A stretch of DNA of 64,000 nucleotides from Anaerolineales bacterium (GTDB lineage: Bacteria > Chloroflexota > Anaerolineae > Anaerolineales > Villigracilaceae): the NCBI GenBank assembly GCA_019187665.1, contig JABARH010000018.1, positions 53,451 through 117,450 of the forward strand, read 5' to 3'. The position numbers and the translations under genes were made by a program. Position 1 is the first letter of the stretch; every line of letters begins with the position of its first letter. Below are positions 53,767-62,572 of the stretch, in pieces. Under the pieces are notes generated by a model that was not told the DNA's origin, searched no databases, and saw only the letters and a list, made by a program, of their open reading frames with translations.

Positions 53767-53795
53767 TTGACGTTTCATTTTAAGTACGGTATAAC
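53767..53795 (+). promoter_or_regulatory. Promoter of the small membrane protein and phosphodiesterase genes
   Basis: TTGACG and TATAAC are 17 bases apart. The -10 box is 27 bases before the ATG at 53823 and an AAAGGAG ribosome site lies between. Confidence 0.65.
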
Positions 53796-53822
53796 CCGCT
53801 TGCTTTTGAAAGGAGCAACACC

Positions 53823-53996
53823 ATGTATATTGACCCCAACACCGGCGGCATTCTCTTCCAGGCGCTCGCCGCCGGACTCGCCGCCGTTTCCGGCGTGCTG
53901 CTGATCTTCTCGCGTAGAATCCGTGAAGGTATCGCCAAAATGCGCCGCGGCGCCCGCAACGATGAAGCCGAAGAAAACACAGAAACCAAAGAATAA
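53823..53996 (+). CDS. 57-residue membrane protein with an IDPNTGG start
   Basis: The ATG at 53823 has AAAGGAG eight bases upstream and a good promoter. The product begins MYIDPNTGGILFQ, continues with a single membrane helix (ALAAGLAAVSGVLLIF) and ends in a basic then acidic tail (SRRIREGIAKMRRGARNDEAEENTE). Very small proteins with an 'IDPxTG(S/G)' start and one or two helices are familiar beside type I phosphodiesterase genes in surface-polymer loci of other bacteria and archaea. The stop lies nine bases before exactly such a gene. It is probably a real partner protein. Its function is unknown. Confidence 0.75.
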   Translation: MYIDPNTGGILFQALAAGLAAVSGVLLIFSRRIREGIAKMRRGARNDEAEENTETKE

Positions 53997-54005
53997 TCTG
54001 CTTGC

Positions 54006-55820
54006 ATGAAAACAGTCATTCTCGGCTTTGACTCGTTCGACCCCGCCATTTTCGAATCCATGGCGGAGAAAAACCTTCTACCCAACCTGCAAAAAATGGC
54101 GGACGCTGGCGGGTATTCGCGCCTCGAAGTTTGCTCGCCGCCTCAAACCGAAGTCTCGTGGACGTGCATCGCCACCGGCGCCGACCCGGGCAGTCACGGC
54201 ATCTTCGACTTCGTCCTGCGCGAACCCAATTCCTACATGCCCTACGTCTCGATCCTGCCCACAAAAAAAAGCGCCGTCGGCGAAACCTTCATTCCACCGT
54301 ACACAACCAAAACATTTTTCGAGGAAGCCGCCGACATGGGCTATCCGGCCACAGCCTTGTGGTGGCCCGCCATGTTTCCGGCGCGTCCCGAACTGCCGGT
54401 CAACACTTTGCCGGGTCTTGGCACACCGGATATTCGCGGCCAGCTCGGCGTGGGGACGCTCCTTACCACTGAAGATGAAACCAAAAAGAAGACCGCCGTC
54501 GCAGCGCTGATTCCCGCTGGAAACAACCGCTTCACCTCAACGTTAAGCGGCCCGGCCGTCGCGGGCAAAAGCGGCCCGCAAACCTTGACTCTGCCCGTCG
54601 CGCTCGACGTAATCAACGCGCAATCCGCTCGCCTGCAAGTCGGCGAAGTACAGCTCGATCTGAAACTCGGCCAGTGGAGCGACATCTTCGAAATCAAGTT
54701 TAAGGCTGGGTTCCTCGCCAACGTCCACGCCATCACGCGCGTCCTTCTGACCGATCTCGGCGCGGCGAAACGGGTTTATTTCCTGCCGCTGCAGATTCAT
54801 CCATTACATTCCGCCTTCCATTACGCTTCGTCGCCGGGCTTTGCAAAATCGCTATGGAGCAAGGTCGGTTCCTATCTCACCCTCGGCTGGCCGCAGGACA
54901 CCACCGGCCTCGAAGACGGCTGCATCAACGACGATCAATTCATCACATTGTGCGACCTGATCTTCGAACGCCGCAAGCAAATTTTTCATCACCTGCTCGC
55001 GGGCTTCAAAGAGGGCGTGCTGGCCAGCATCTTCGACGACCTCGACCGCATCCAGCACATGTTCCATCATAATCGCCGCGAAGTGGCCGAAGCCTGGTAC
55101 AAAAAACTCGATCAATTCGTCGGCGAAGTGGCTGCACGACTCGGAGCGAAGACGCGCTTCATCGTCATGTCTGATCACGGATTTAGCACGTTCCAGTTCA
55201 AGGTGCATCTCAATCGCTGGCTGGCGGAGCAGGGCTGGCTGGCGCTAAAAGATGGAAAGACCGAAGGCGATCTCTCGCATGTGGATTGGTCGCAAACCAA
55301 AGCCTACGCGCTGGGTCTCAACAGCCTCTACCTCAACGTGGCCGGGCGCGAAGGGCAGGGGATGGTTAACGCCAGCGAGTTGGAATCCCTCCTCGGCGAA
55401 GTCCAGAAGCGCTTGCTGGAATGGAAAGGCCCGGATGGACGGAATGTCGTCTCCGCCGCGCGTCTCAAACATGAGGTCTACAACGGCCCCTACGCGCGCC
55501 TCGGTCCCGACCTTGTCGTTGGGTACGCGGCCGGATATCGCGCCTCCGCCGAAACCGGCCTCGGAAAAATCCCCGCCGCGGCCATCGAAGAGAATCACGA
55601 TCACTGGGGCGCGGATCATTGCGTGGACAAGGACCTGGTGCCGGGCGTGCTCTTCGCCAACCGCGACCTGCGCGACTTTGGCGGCATCTCGTTCCGCGAC
55701 ATCCCCTTCCTCGCCATCGGTAAGCACCTGGACCAATCGCATATCAAACCGCCCTCGCAAGTCGGCCCGCAGGGACAGAAAGATTTGGAAGAGCGCTTGA
55801 AGGGATTGGGGTATTTGTAA
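54006..55820 (+). CDS. Type I phosphodiesterase / nucleotide pyrophosphatase-family protein
   Basis: This 604-residue alkaline-phosphatase-superfamily enzyme has VILGFDSFDP at the start (metal Asp), PPQTEVSWTCIATGADPGSHGIFDF (the Thr nucleophile region and the family's PGxHGI motif) and MSDHGFSTF near residue 385 (Asp-His metal pair). A final metal His region lies at ENHDHWGADHC. There is no signal peptide, so it is either cytoplasmic or held at the membrane by the 57-residue protein encoded just before it. Relatives cleave phosphodiesters or pyrophosphates, and in surface loci they may edit nucleotide sugars or lipid-linked intermediates. Confidence 0.85.
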   Translation: MKTVILGFDSFDPAIFESMAEKNLLPNLQKMADAGGYSRLEVCSPPQTEVSWTCIATGADPGSHGIFDFVLREPNSYMPYVSILPTKKSAVGETFIPPYTTKTFFEEAADMGYPATALWWPAMFPARPELPVNTLPGLGTPDIRGQLGVGTLLTTEDETKKKTAVAALIPAGNNRFTSTLSGPAVAGKSGPQTLTLPVALDVINAQSARLQVGEVQLDLKLGQWSDIFEIKFKAGFLANVHAITRVLLTDLGAAKRVYFLPLQIHPLHSAFHYASSPGFAKSLWSKVGSYLTLGWPQDTTGLEDGCINDDQFITLCDLIFERRKQIFHHLLAGFKEGVLASIFDDLDRIQHMFHHNRREVAEAWYKKLDQFVGEVAARLGAKTRFIVMSDHGFSTFQFKVHLNRWLAEQGWLALKDGKTEGDLSHVDWSQTKAYALGLNSLYLNVAGREGQGMVNASELESLLGEVQKRLLEWKGPDGRNVVSAARLKHEVYNGPYARLGPDLVVGYAAGYRASAETGLGKIPAAAIEENHDHWGADHCVDKDLVPGVLFANRDLRDFGGISFRDIPFLAIGKHLDQSHIKPPSQVGPQGQKDLEERLKGLGYL

Positions 55821-55886
55821 AAAGGGAACCGGGAACCGTCCATCGTCTCGGCTCTCGATTCATCTGCTTTCCGCCGTATTTTTCCC

Positions 55887-56489
55887 ATGCTGAATCTTTT
55901 CTCCAAAAAAACGTCCGCCCCCAAACAGCCCATCGTTATTGTCTCGGGCCTGCCGCGTTCTGGCACCTCGATGATGATGAAGATGCTCGCCGAAGGCGGG
56001 CTGCAAATCCTCACCGACGCGATTCGATCCGCCGACGACGACAACCCCAACGGCTACTTCGAGTTTGAGCGCGTCAAACAAATGACATCCGGCGACCGCG
56101 ACTGGCTGGACGAGGCGGGCGGGAAAGTGGTCAAGGTCATTTCGGCGTTGCTGGAGCATCTCCCGTCCGACCGATCGTACAAAGTTATTTTTATGGAGCG
56201 CGAGATTCAAGAAGTGCTAGCCTCGCAGAAAAAAATGCTCGACCATCGCGGCGAACAGAACAAGGTCAAGGATGAGGAGATCGCGGCGCAATATCGCGCC
56301 CACCTCGCGGCGGTCAAGCCGTGGCTGGCGCGGCAGGCGCACATGGAAGTCCTCTATGTGGACTACAACAAAATGATGGCTGAACCGGGCCCGCTTTGCC
56401 GCCGCTTGATCGAATTTCTCGACAGACCGCTGAACGAGGAGAAAATGCTGGCGGTGCCGAATGCGCGCCTGTACAGGAATCGTGCCTGA
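55887..56489 (+). CDS. Sulfotransferase-family protein
   Basis: The 200-residue product begins with a strand and P-loop-like PAPS site, IVIVSGLPRSGTSMMMKML (the 5'-phosphosulfate loop PRSGTS), followed by NPNGYFEFERVK. Later elements FMEREIQEVLASQKKML and VLYVDYNKMMAEPGPLCRRLIEFLD fit the C-terminal half of short bacterial sulfotransferases. It would move sulfate from PAPS to a sugar or other acceptor in the cytoplasm. Its stop overlaps the next start by one base (TGATG). A sulfotransferase beside sulfatase-fold enzymes hints at a sulfated surface product, though the enzymes' Thr active sites argue for caution. Confidence 0.8.
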   Translation: MLNLFSKKTSAPKQPIVIVSGLPRSGTSMMMKMLAEGGLQILTDAIRSADDDNPNGYFEFERVKQMTSGDRDWLDEAGGKVVKVISALLEHLPSDRSYKVIFMEREIQEVLASQKKMLDHRGEQNKVKDEEIAAQYRAHLAAVKPWLARQAHMEVLYVDYNKMMAEPGPLCRRLIEFLDRPLNEEKMLAVPNARLYRNRA

Positions 56490-57052
56490 TGTGCAGGGGC
56501 TTCCCCGACGTGTTCCGCCGCCGTTTCCCGCCCTGGACGGAGATCGTTTCGGTCTTTTCGTTTGTGTCGCTCCTGGTTTATGGCCGGATGTTTTTTGTGT
56601 TTGCGCAAAAACTCCCCTCCTGGTTGATGTACCTGAGCCTGGGACGGATCGCTTCCATTCTTTCCTATGCTTTGGCAGGAGCGTTGTTTGAGAGTTTGGG
56701 ATACGCGCTGCTGCTGGCGCTGGCCTGCGCCCTGTTACCGGCGCGCTGGTTTCGCAACGAATTTATTGCCCGCAGCCTGTGGGGATTTACGACATGGATG
56801 GCCTCGTTGAATTTGTTTTTTAATCGCCTGTCTGCCAACGGCCTGGAAAGTGGTTTGCAGGAACTGGATCTTCTGCCAGCCTGGCTGGCCGTGACGACGC
56901 TGCTCGTGCTGGCCGCGTTCGTGTTCGCGCGGGCTGGCCTGCTGAAACGCGTCGCGCTTTGGTTCGCCGACCGGTCGCTGGTCTTTTTGTACATCTTCCT
57001 GCCGGCTTCGCTGTTGGGCCTGCTGGCAGTGGCCGTCCGGAATATTGTCTGA
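56489..57052 (+). CDS. Small polytopic membrane protein paired with a sulfatase-fold enzyme (copy 2)
   Basis: The ATG at 56489 overlaps the previous stop (TGATG). The frame upstream belongs to the sulfotransferase region. The 187-residue product has about five helices and aligns with the protein at 46988-47518, sharing RFPPWTEI, KLPSWL, FESLGYALLLALACALLPARWF-type sequence and FLYIFLPASLLGLL. As there, a sulfatase-fold gene follows after nine bases. Unknown family. Confidence 0.7.
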   Translation: MCRGFPDVFRRRFPPWTEIVSVFSFVSLLVYGRMFFVFAQKLPSWLMYLSLGRIASILSYALAGALFESLGYALLLALACALLPARWFRNEFIARSLWGFTTWMASLNLFFNRLSANGLESGLQELDLLPAWLAVTTLLVLAAFVFARAGLLKRVALWFADRSLVFLYIFLPASLLGLLAVAVRNIV

Positions 57053-57061
57053 GAAAATGAC

Positions 57062-58606
57062 ATGCCCGCTTTAAGTCGGCGCGATATTCTGAAAGTATCC
57101 GGCGCGCTCCTGGGTGGGGCTGCGCTCGCATCCCTGCCGCTGGGGCGGCAGCCGCGCCGCGCCGCGGCCGATGCTCCTCCCAGTTTTATCGTCCTGGTTC
57201 TCGATTCGCTCTCTGCCCGCAATCTGTCCCTGCTCGGATATTCCCGTCCGACCTCCCCGATTCTGGAAAGACTCGCCGATCAATGCACGGTGTATCACAA
57301 TCATTATGCAGGCGGCAGTTTTACCACGCCGGGGGTATCCACCCTCCTGACCGGCTTGTACCCCTGGACCCACCGCACATTCCATCTGCGCGGCATGCTT
57401 CCCGAGGCGTTTGCGCGGCAGAATATCTTCGCGTTTCTTGGACGGGAATACACGCGTCTGGCGTACACTCATAACCAATTGGCCTACATCCTGCTCAGCC
57501 AACTCGAACCAGACCTGGACCTCCTGTTGAACCGGAATTCCTTTGTTTTGCGGCAGAATACGCCGATGCCGGAAGACGCCTTCACCAACGACATCCCGGC
57601 CTCCTTTCTTGCCTTCAACGATTTCATGCACGCAAGCGAATCCAGCGTCTCCCCGGCCTCGCTTTCGCTGGGGCTGGCAGATATGCTGGGATTCCAACGG
57701 GCGCAGTCCCGCCCGGCGCCGGGCTATCCACGCGGCTATCCTTCGAATTTTCAGACGTATTTCAAAATCGAAGACCTGCTCTCCGGGCTGGCCGGTGTTT
57801 CGAGCGACGTGTCCAGGCAGGCCGCGCCGTTCTTCGCTTATTTTCATCTGCTGCCGCCGCACGCCCCATATAACCCATACAGGAAATTCATTGACCCCTT
57901 CTTGAACGACGGCCTCGCGCTTCCATCCAAGCCGGAACATCCCCTGGCAATGCTCGATAAGGCGCCGGATAAATTACTGCGTCTGCGGTTATTTTATGAT
58001 GCGTTTGTCGCTAACGTGGATTATGAAATCGGTCGATTCTTCGCCGCGCTCCAGGCCGCGCGAGTCCTGGAGCATACCTACCTGATCATTACCTCCGACC
58101 ATGGCGAATTATTTGAGCGCGGCGAATATGGGCATGTCTCGCCCCTGTTGTATGACCCGCTCGTTCACGTGCCGCTGATCGTCCGCGCGCCGGGACAAAA
58201 CGAACGCCGCGACGTGTACCTTCCCACGAGCAACGCCGACCTTGTGCCAACGATCCTTTCGCTGGCCGGGCGTGAGATTCCTCCCGCGCTCGAGGGGCGG
58301 CTGCTGCCCGGCCTCGGCGGGATCGAAGATACCGGCCGCTCGGTATACACCGTCTATGCCATGGAAAATTCCGCATTCCTCCCGTTGAACACTTCGATCG
58401 TTTCGATGCGAAAAGACCGCCACCGCCTGATGTATTATCGCGGCTACCCCGGCTATAATGACCGCATGGAGTTGTACGATCTCGAGCAGGACCCCGAAGA
58501 GCTGCGCGATCTTTCCACTGCCGATGCGCCGCTTGCCAAACGAATGAAAGAGGAACTGCTCGAGAGCGCCCGCGCGGCCGACGCGCCCTACCGGAGAAAA
58601 TCATGA
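57062..58606 (+). CDS. Tat-exported sulfatase-fold enzyme 4 (Thr-type)
   Basis: A twin-arginine signal ([21 protein letters not shown]) leads into a 514-residue protein with [29 protein letters not shown] (Thr88 at the sulfatase Cys position) and [20 protein letters not shown]. It is the most diverged of the four. Its middle part, residues ~170-265, differs from the others. Like them it lacks Cys and Arg of the FGly motif. The stop overlaps the gpmA start (ATGA). Confidence 0.84.
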   Translation: MPALSRRDILKVSGALLGGAALASLPLGRQPRRAAADAPPSFIVLVLDSLSARNLSLLGYSRPTSPILERLADQCTVYHNHYAGGSFTTPGVSTLLTGLYPWTHRTFHLRGMLPEAFARQNIFAFLGREYTRLAYTHNQLAYILLSQLEPDLDLLLNRNSFVLRQNTPMPEDAFTNDIPASFLAFNDFMHASESSVSPASLSLGLADMLGFQRAQSRPAPGYPRGYPSNFQTYFKIEDLLSGLAGVSSDVSRQAAPFFAYFHLLPPHAPYNPYRKFIDPFLNDGLALPSKPEHPLAMLDKAPDKLLRLRLFYDAFVANVDYEIGRFFAALQAARVLEHTYLIITSDHGELFERGEYGHVSPLLYDPLVHVPLIVRAPGQNERRDVYLPTSNADLVPTILSLAGREIPPALEGRLLPGLGGIEDTGRSVYTVYAMENSAFLPLNTSIVSMRKDRHRLMYYRGYPGYNDRMELYDLEQDPEELRDLSTADAPLAKRMKEELLESARAADAPYRRKS

Positions 58607-59355
58607 GCGCACACAAACTGGTACTCGTCCGTCACGGACAAAGCGTTTGGAATCTGGAAAACCGTTTCACCGGCTGGGCCGATGTCGGGCTGACCGCACA
58701 GGGGGAGGCGGAGGCGCATTCCGCGGGAAATTTACTGCGCGCGGGCGGCTACCAATTCGACGCGGCGTATACGTCGGTATTGCGGCGCGCCATCAAAACG
58801 TTGTGGATCACACTGGAGGAGATGGGATGCGAATGGCTGCCGGTGACGCGCGCCTGGCAGTTGAACGAACGTCATTATGGCGCGTTGCAGGGTTTGAACA
58901 AAGCCGAGACGGCCGGGAAATACGGCGAGGCGCAGGTGAAGACCTGGCGGCGCAGTTACGCCACGCCGCCGCCCGCGCTGGACGCGCAAGACGAGCGGCA
59001 TCCGCGTTTCGACCCGCGTTACGCGGGCCTGTTGCCGGAGCAACTGCCCGCGGCCGAATCGCTCCAGAACACGCTGGAACGCGTCCTGCCCTATTGGAAC
59101 GCGACTCTCGCGCCGGCCATTCAGGCGGGTCGGCGGCTGCTTGTCGTCGCGCACGGAAACAGCATCCGCGCGCTGATCAAGTATCTCGATTCGGTTTCAG
59201 AGGCGGAGATCTCGGAATTGAACATTCCCACCGGCATCCCATTGGTGTATGAACTGGATGCAGGGCTGAAACCGCTCACGCATTACTATCTGGGCGACGC
59301 GCAGGCGGCGGCACAGGCCGCGGCCGCGGTGGCAAATCAAGGGAAGGCACAGTAG
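58603..59355 (+). CDS. gpmA: 2,3-bisphosphoglycerate-dependent phosphoglycerate mutase
   Basis: [27 protein letters not shown] holds the phospho-accepting His11. The family's [21 protein letters not shown] and [10 protein letters not shown] (second catalytic His) follow. 250 residues, as usual. It interconverts 3- and 2-phosphoglycerate in glycolysis in the cytoplasm. It is joined to the sulfatase-fold gene by a 4-base overlap, an unexpected partner for a central-metabolism gene. A strong terminator ends the transcript. Confidence 0.95.
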   Translation: MSAHKLVLVRHGQSVWNLENRFTGWADVGLTAQGEAEAHSAGNLLRAGGYQFDAAYTSVLRRAIKTLWITLEEMGCEWLPVTRAWQLNERHYGALQGLNKAETAGKYGEAQVKTWRRSYATPPPALDAQDERHPRFDPRYAGLLPEQLPAAESLQNTLERVLPYWNATLAPAIQAGRRLLVVAHGNSIRALIKYLDSVSEAEISELNIPTGIPLVYELDAGLKPLTHYYLGDAQAAAQAAAAVANQGKAQ

Positions 59356-59382
59356 CGCGCTGTGACAGTGTTCATGCGACAA

Positions 59383-59415
59383 AAAAAAGACAGGACCCGC
59401 AGGTCCTGTCTTTTT
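59383..59415. terminator. Bidirectional Rho-independent terminator
   Basis: GACAGGACC, CGCA and GGTCCTGTC form a stem with an A run before and a T run after. It follows gpmA by about 30 bases and faces the end of the minus-strand response regulator transcript. Confidence 0.88.
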
Positions 59416-59568
59416 AAATTCAAGGCTCTTCCATCGTGGGCAGAAAAGAGTCTACATACGAAGTCCGCAACACCTGTACCTGCACATACCAGTGAGTACA
59501 TAAAGGGGTGCAAACTCCGATTGCCTCACCCGGCGCAGGATGAATCTTGCAGCATTGCGCGACGCGCT

Positions 59569-60180
59569 CTATTTCAAGTCGCCGGTCTCAAGCTTGCGAA
59601 TCTGCTCGAGCAGGAGTTGAATTTCGTCGCGTTCCTCGTGGAATTGCTGGAGGGAGGCGCTGAAGGATTTTTTTTCTTCGCCGCGCAGGGCCTCGAGCAT
59701 GCCTTCGGTGCGGGCGATCTGTGTGACCTTCTGACTGAGTTTTTCCTCCAGCCGTTTACGATACCCCTCGTAAAATGCTTTTTGATTCATCGGCGGGCGC
59801 GGCTGGGTCTTCTCTTTGAGCAGGTCGGCGATCGTTTTAAACATTTCCTCGAGGTTGATCGGCTTTTCGAGGAAGCGGCTGGCGCCAATCGCATTGGCAA
59901 AATCCTTGTCCTCGGGCGCGACATAGGTGGCCGAGAGGAAAACGACCGGAATATCGCGCGTCTCCGGTTGGAGGCGCAGGCGGTTGACGAGACTGAACCC
60001 GTCCATGCCGGGCATGAGAATATCGGTGAGGATCAACGCGGGACGTTCGGCCGCAAGGGCGGCCAGCGCCTCCCTGCCATTGCGCGCGGTGACCACGCGA
60101 TAGCCCTTGAACTTCAAGGTCACTTCAATGAGTTGCAAGGTATCGGGAACATCTTCGACAACAAGGATGGGCGCGTTCAT
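59569..60180 (-). CDS. Response regulator receiver protein with a coiled C-terminal region
   Basis: The start is placed at the ATG at 60180 (MNAPILVVEDVPDTL). Residues 1-122 form a receiver domain with acidic pair ED, phospho-acceptor Asp in LILTDILMPGMDG (near residue 53), the Ser/Thr in VFLSATYV and the Lys in RFLEKPIN. The remaining ~80 residues are charged and helical, probably a coiled coil, with no DNA-binding or enzymatic domain. It probably passes a signal by protein contact. The partner kinase is not in the window. It starts 19 bases after the Lit-like gene. Confidence 0.88.
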   Translation of the reverse strand: MNAPILVVEDVPDTLQLIEVTLKFKGYRVVTARNGREALAALAAERPALILTDILMPGMDGFSLVNRLRLQPETRDIPVVFLSATYVAPEDKDFANAIGASRFLEKPINLEEMFKTIADLLKEKTQPRPPMNQKAFYEGYRKRLEEKLSQKVTQIARTEGMLEALRGEEKKSFSASLQQFHEERDEIQLLLEQIRKLETGDLK

Positions 60181-60199
60181 GGGCTGATTGTAATGCAAA

Positions 60200-60865
60200 T
60201 TATCGCTTGATTCCAAGCGCCAGTCCCAGTCCGCCCAGGGCCGCGATGATCGCCGCGAACAGGAACGCGTCCTGCCAGAAGCGCAGGGGGAAAAGCCGAA
60301 TGAGCGTGTCGGAGGAGGCAAACAGCCAGGAATCGCCTTCGAAGAAGAGTGCGTGGAATCCGCTGAAGAATCCCCAAAACACATTGGGGAGCAGGAACAT
60401 GCCAGTCAGGGCAACCAACGCGACCGTTCCCGCGATCCCGGTCATCCACCACCCGCCGCGCTTCAACCCTCGACGAAAAGCCTGCCACTGCTCCCCGCGC
60501 TTCGCCCATAGGCCGATCAGCGCCAGACCGGCGAGGGCGAGATAGAACAGGTTCAGCGCGCCCTGTGTCACGCGTTTCACGTCAGCCATGTGGCTGAGTT
60601 CGCGCTCGTTAAAAAGAGACGTCCCATCGTCGAATTTAAGATCGCCGAGGAAGGAAATCTTCTCGCGGTTAACGAGATACTCGACCGCATATGGCGCCCA
60701 GCGCAATCGCTCTGCTTTGGTGAATCCGTACGGGTCCGCGGGAAAGCCTGGCAGGCTGTACTCGATTTGCAGAAAGGCCGGCGTGAGCAACAGCCGCAAC
60801 CCGCTTCCGAGCAGGACGATGGGGACTAGGATGGCGGTGAGGCTGAAAATTAGTTTTGGGTGCAT
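60200..60865 (-). CDS. TIGR01906/DUF1461-family membrane protein, Lit-like
   Basis: The 221-residue product has an N-terminal helix, a ~85-residue extracytoplasmic loop and three further helices. The loop has DPYGFTKAERLRWAPYAVEYL and FNERELSHMADVK, the pattern of DUF1461 proteins. Some members of that family (Lit) move an acyl chain within lipoproteins to make the lyso form. Activity here is not shown, because Lit of Firmicutes is only one branch of the family. It is encoded between a spermidine-synthase-like gene and a response regulator on the same strand. Confidence 0.72.
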   Translation of the reverse strand: MHPKLIFSLTAILVPIVLLGSGLRLLLTPAFLQIEYSLPGFPADPYGFTKAERLRWAPYAVEYLVNREKISFLGDLKFDDGTSLFNERELSHMADVKRVTQGALNLFYLALAGLALIGLWAKRGEQWQAFRRGLKRGGWWMTGIAGTVALVALTGMFLLPNVFWGFFSGFHALFFEGDSWLFASSDTLIRLFPLRFWQDAFLFAAIIAALGGLGLALGIKR

Positions 60866-60893
60866 GGGGATAATTGTAATTGGAGATTGAGAG

Positions 60894-60938
60894 CGGGATG
60901 CGGGATGCGAGATACGAGATACGGGATACGGGATGCGT
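60894..60938. repeat. Short 7-bp tandem repeat
   Basis: Six units of the type GGGATGC / GAGATAC stand in a row (60894-60938), upstream of the Lit-like gene and before the end of the next gene. They may be prone to slippage. Confidence 0.7.
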
Positions 60939-60957
60939 GTCTACCTGCCTCTCCGCC

Positions 60958-62505
60958 TCACTTCAGTCCCTCCATGTCGCCGTGCAAAAAAAAACTGATT
61001 ACGAGATTGTTGGTCAACCATTCGATGGGGGCCAGGTCATCGGTGAAAACGACGCTGGTCTCGTAACCGGGCTGCATGTGAATGAGAGCGGAGGTCATGG
61101 TTTGTAAAAGCAGGGGATGAACGTCTGGGTCGCCGGTAAAGCGGCGCAGGTTGGCCTCAAAATTCGCCCGGCTGGTTTCCTGCATGGTGGCATAGATCAT
61201 CGAGTTGAGAGAGCCGGGAATATCCATAACATGAATGGATGGAAAGACGCTCGCGAGCGTCGTCGCAAGGCCGTTGATCAGGACGCGGTCGTTCGGAGCG
61301 CGTCCCACATTGATGACCAATGCCCCGCGCGGGGTCAGGTGCGAAGCGGCGGCCTGAAAGAATTCGCGCGTAGTCATGTGCGGAGGAATATAGGGCGGAC
61401 GGTAGGCGTCCACGGCAATGATGTCGTATTGATGAGGGCTGTGTTCGAGTCCCCAGCGTCCATCCTCGATATAAACGTTCAGGTTTGGCATGGTCATTCC
61501 GAAATACTCGCGTCCCACCTGCACAATGGCAGGGTCTATCTCCCAGCCGTCAATCGGGATCGGGCCATGGATGGCAGTGGCCTGCCGCGCCGCCGTCCCC
61601 GCCGCGAGACCGACGATTCCGATGCGCTTTACATCAGCGGGATTCGCGTCCGCATAAAAATAAGGGCCGGCCAGGAAGAGCTCCCACGGCCCGTTGTAGA
61701 AGCGTATGTCGGGAGTGTAGATGGAATGGACTCCCTGGCCGTCGTTGAGACGCAGCAGGGTTGCGCCGTTGGATCGAATCACTTCGATATAGTTGTAGGC
61801 CGATTCAGTTTCGTACACCTGTCCCTCGGAATTCTTCACATGGAAGTCGCCGAAGAGAGAGAGCAGAATCAGGGCGGCCGCGCCCGCGGCAAAGAAAATT
61901 CCTTTGCGGTTGGCGCGGCTCATAAACAGTCCGATGATGGAGACGACCAGGATCAATACGCCGAACAGCAAAATAGTGCGGCTGGTTCCGATCAGTGGAA
62001 AGAGGACAAGCGTCGGCAGGAACGCGCCCAGCACAGAACCGATCGTGGAAACGGCATAGAGGTTGCCAGCCACATTGCCCGCCCGCTGCGCGTCGTCGAG
62101 ACTGATGCGAATCGCAAAGGGGGAAGCCATGGCCAGCAAAATGACCGGCAGGCTGAAGAGAATCAACGTCACACCGAAGGCCAGCGCCAGCACGCCGAGA
62201 TTCAACATGTCGAACGCGGACGCGGCGGCCAGCAGCACCGGCTGCGCGACGACCGGGACAAATCCCAGCGTCAGGCCGCCCCAGGCGAGAACGGTGAACA
62301 GCGCTTCGGGGCGCGGGTCGCGGTCCGCACGCCGACCGCCGATGCTATAGCCGATCGAAAAATAGACCAGGATCAACCCAATGATGACCGCCCAGACGAT
62401 GTTGATGTTTCCGAAACGCATTTGCAACAGGCGTGACGCGCCAAATTCCGCTGCGAGGCTGGTCATACCGGAAGCGAAGACGGTAAATGCAATATATTTT
62501 TTCAT
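60958..62505 (-). CDS. Spermidine-synthase-like protein with N-terminal membrane domain
   Basis: The ATG at 62505 (MKKYIAFTVFASGM) is chosen. A TATAAT box lies 12 bases before it. The first ~235 residues hold seven or so helices of the kind fused to polyamine synthase domains (AAEFGASRLLQMRFGN ... FALRIS-type segment). The last ~280 residues form a spermidine-synthase fold with IGIVGLAAGTAARQA, DGWEIDPAIVQVGREYF, IEDGRWGL and YDIIAVDAYRPPYIPPHMTTREFF. Catalytic Asp positions are present. Such fused proteins are widespread and their true substrate is uncertain. 515 residues. Confidence 0.82.
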   Translation of the reverse strand: MKKYIAFTVFASGMTSLAAEFGASRLLQMRFGNINIVWAVIIGLILVYFSIGYSIGGRRADRDPRPEALFTVLAWGGLTLGFVPVVAQPVLLAAASAFDMLNLGVLALAFGVTLILFSLPVILLAMASPFAIRISLDDAQRAGNVAGNLYAVSTIGSVLGAFLPTLVLFPLIGTSRTILLFGVLILVVSIIGLFMSRANRKGIFFAAGAAALILLSLFGDFHVKNSEGQVYETESAYNYIEVIRSNGATLLRLNDGQGVHSIYTPDIRFYNGPWELFLAGPYFYADANPADVKRIGIVGLAAGTAARQATAIHGPIPIDGWEIDPAIVQVGREYFGMTMPNLNVYIEDGRWGLEHSPHQYDIIAVDAYRPPYIPPHMTTREFFQAAASHLTPRGALVINVGRAPNDRVLINGLATTLASVFPSIHVMDIPGSLNSMIYATMQETSRANFEANLRRFTGDPDVHPLLLQTMTSALIHMQPGYETSVVFTDDLAPIEWLTNNLVISFFLHGDMEGLK

Positions 62506-62558
62506 ATAGGTGGCGTGATTATACCTTGCACTCTGGGCAGGCGCGCGCCAACATGGAC

Positions 62559-62564
62559 TATAAT
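62559..62564 (+). promoter_or_regulatory. -10 box of the MFS transporter gene
   Basis: TATAAT ends 8 bases before the ATG at 62573 with no ribosome site between, again suggesting a leaderless transcript. No -35 box is found at the normal distance. Confidence 0.45.
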
Positions 62565-62572
62565 CGCGCCTC

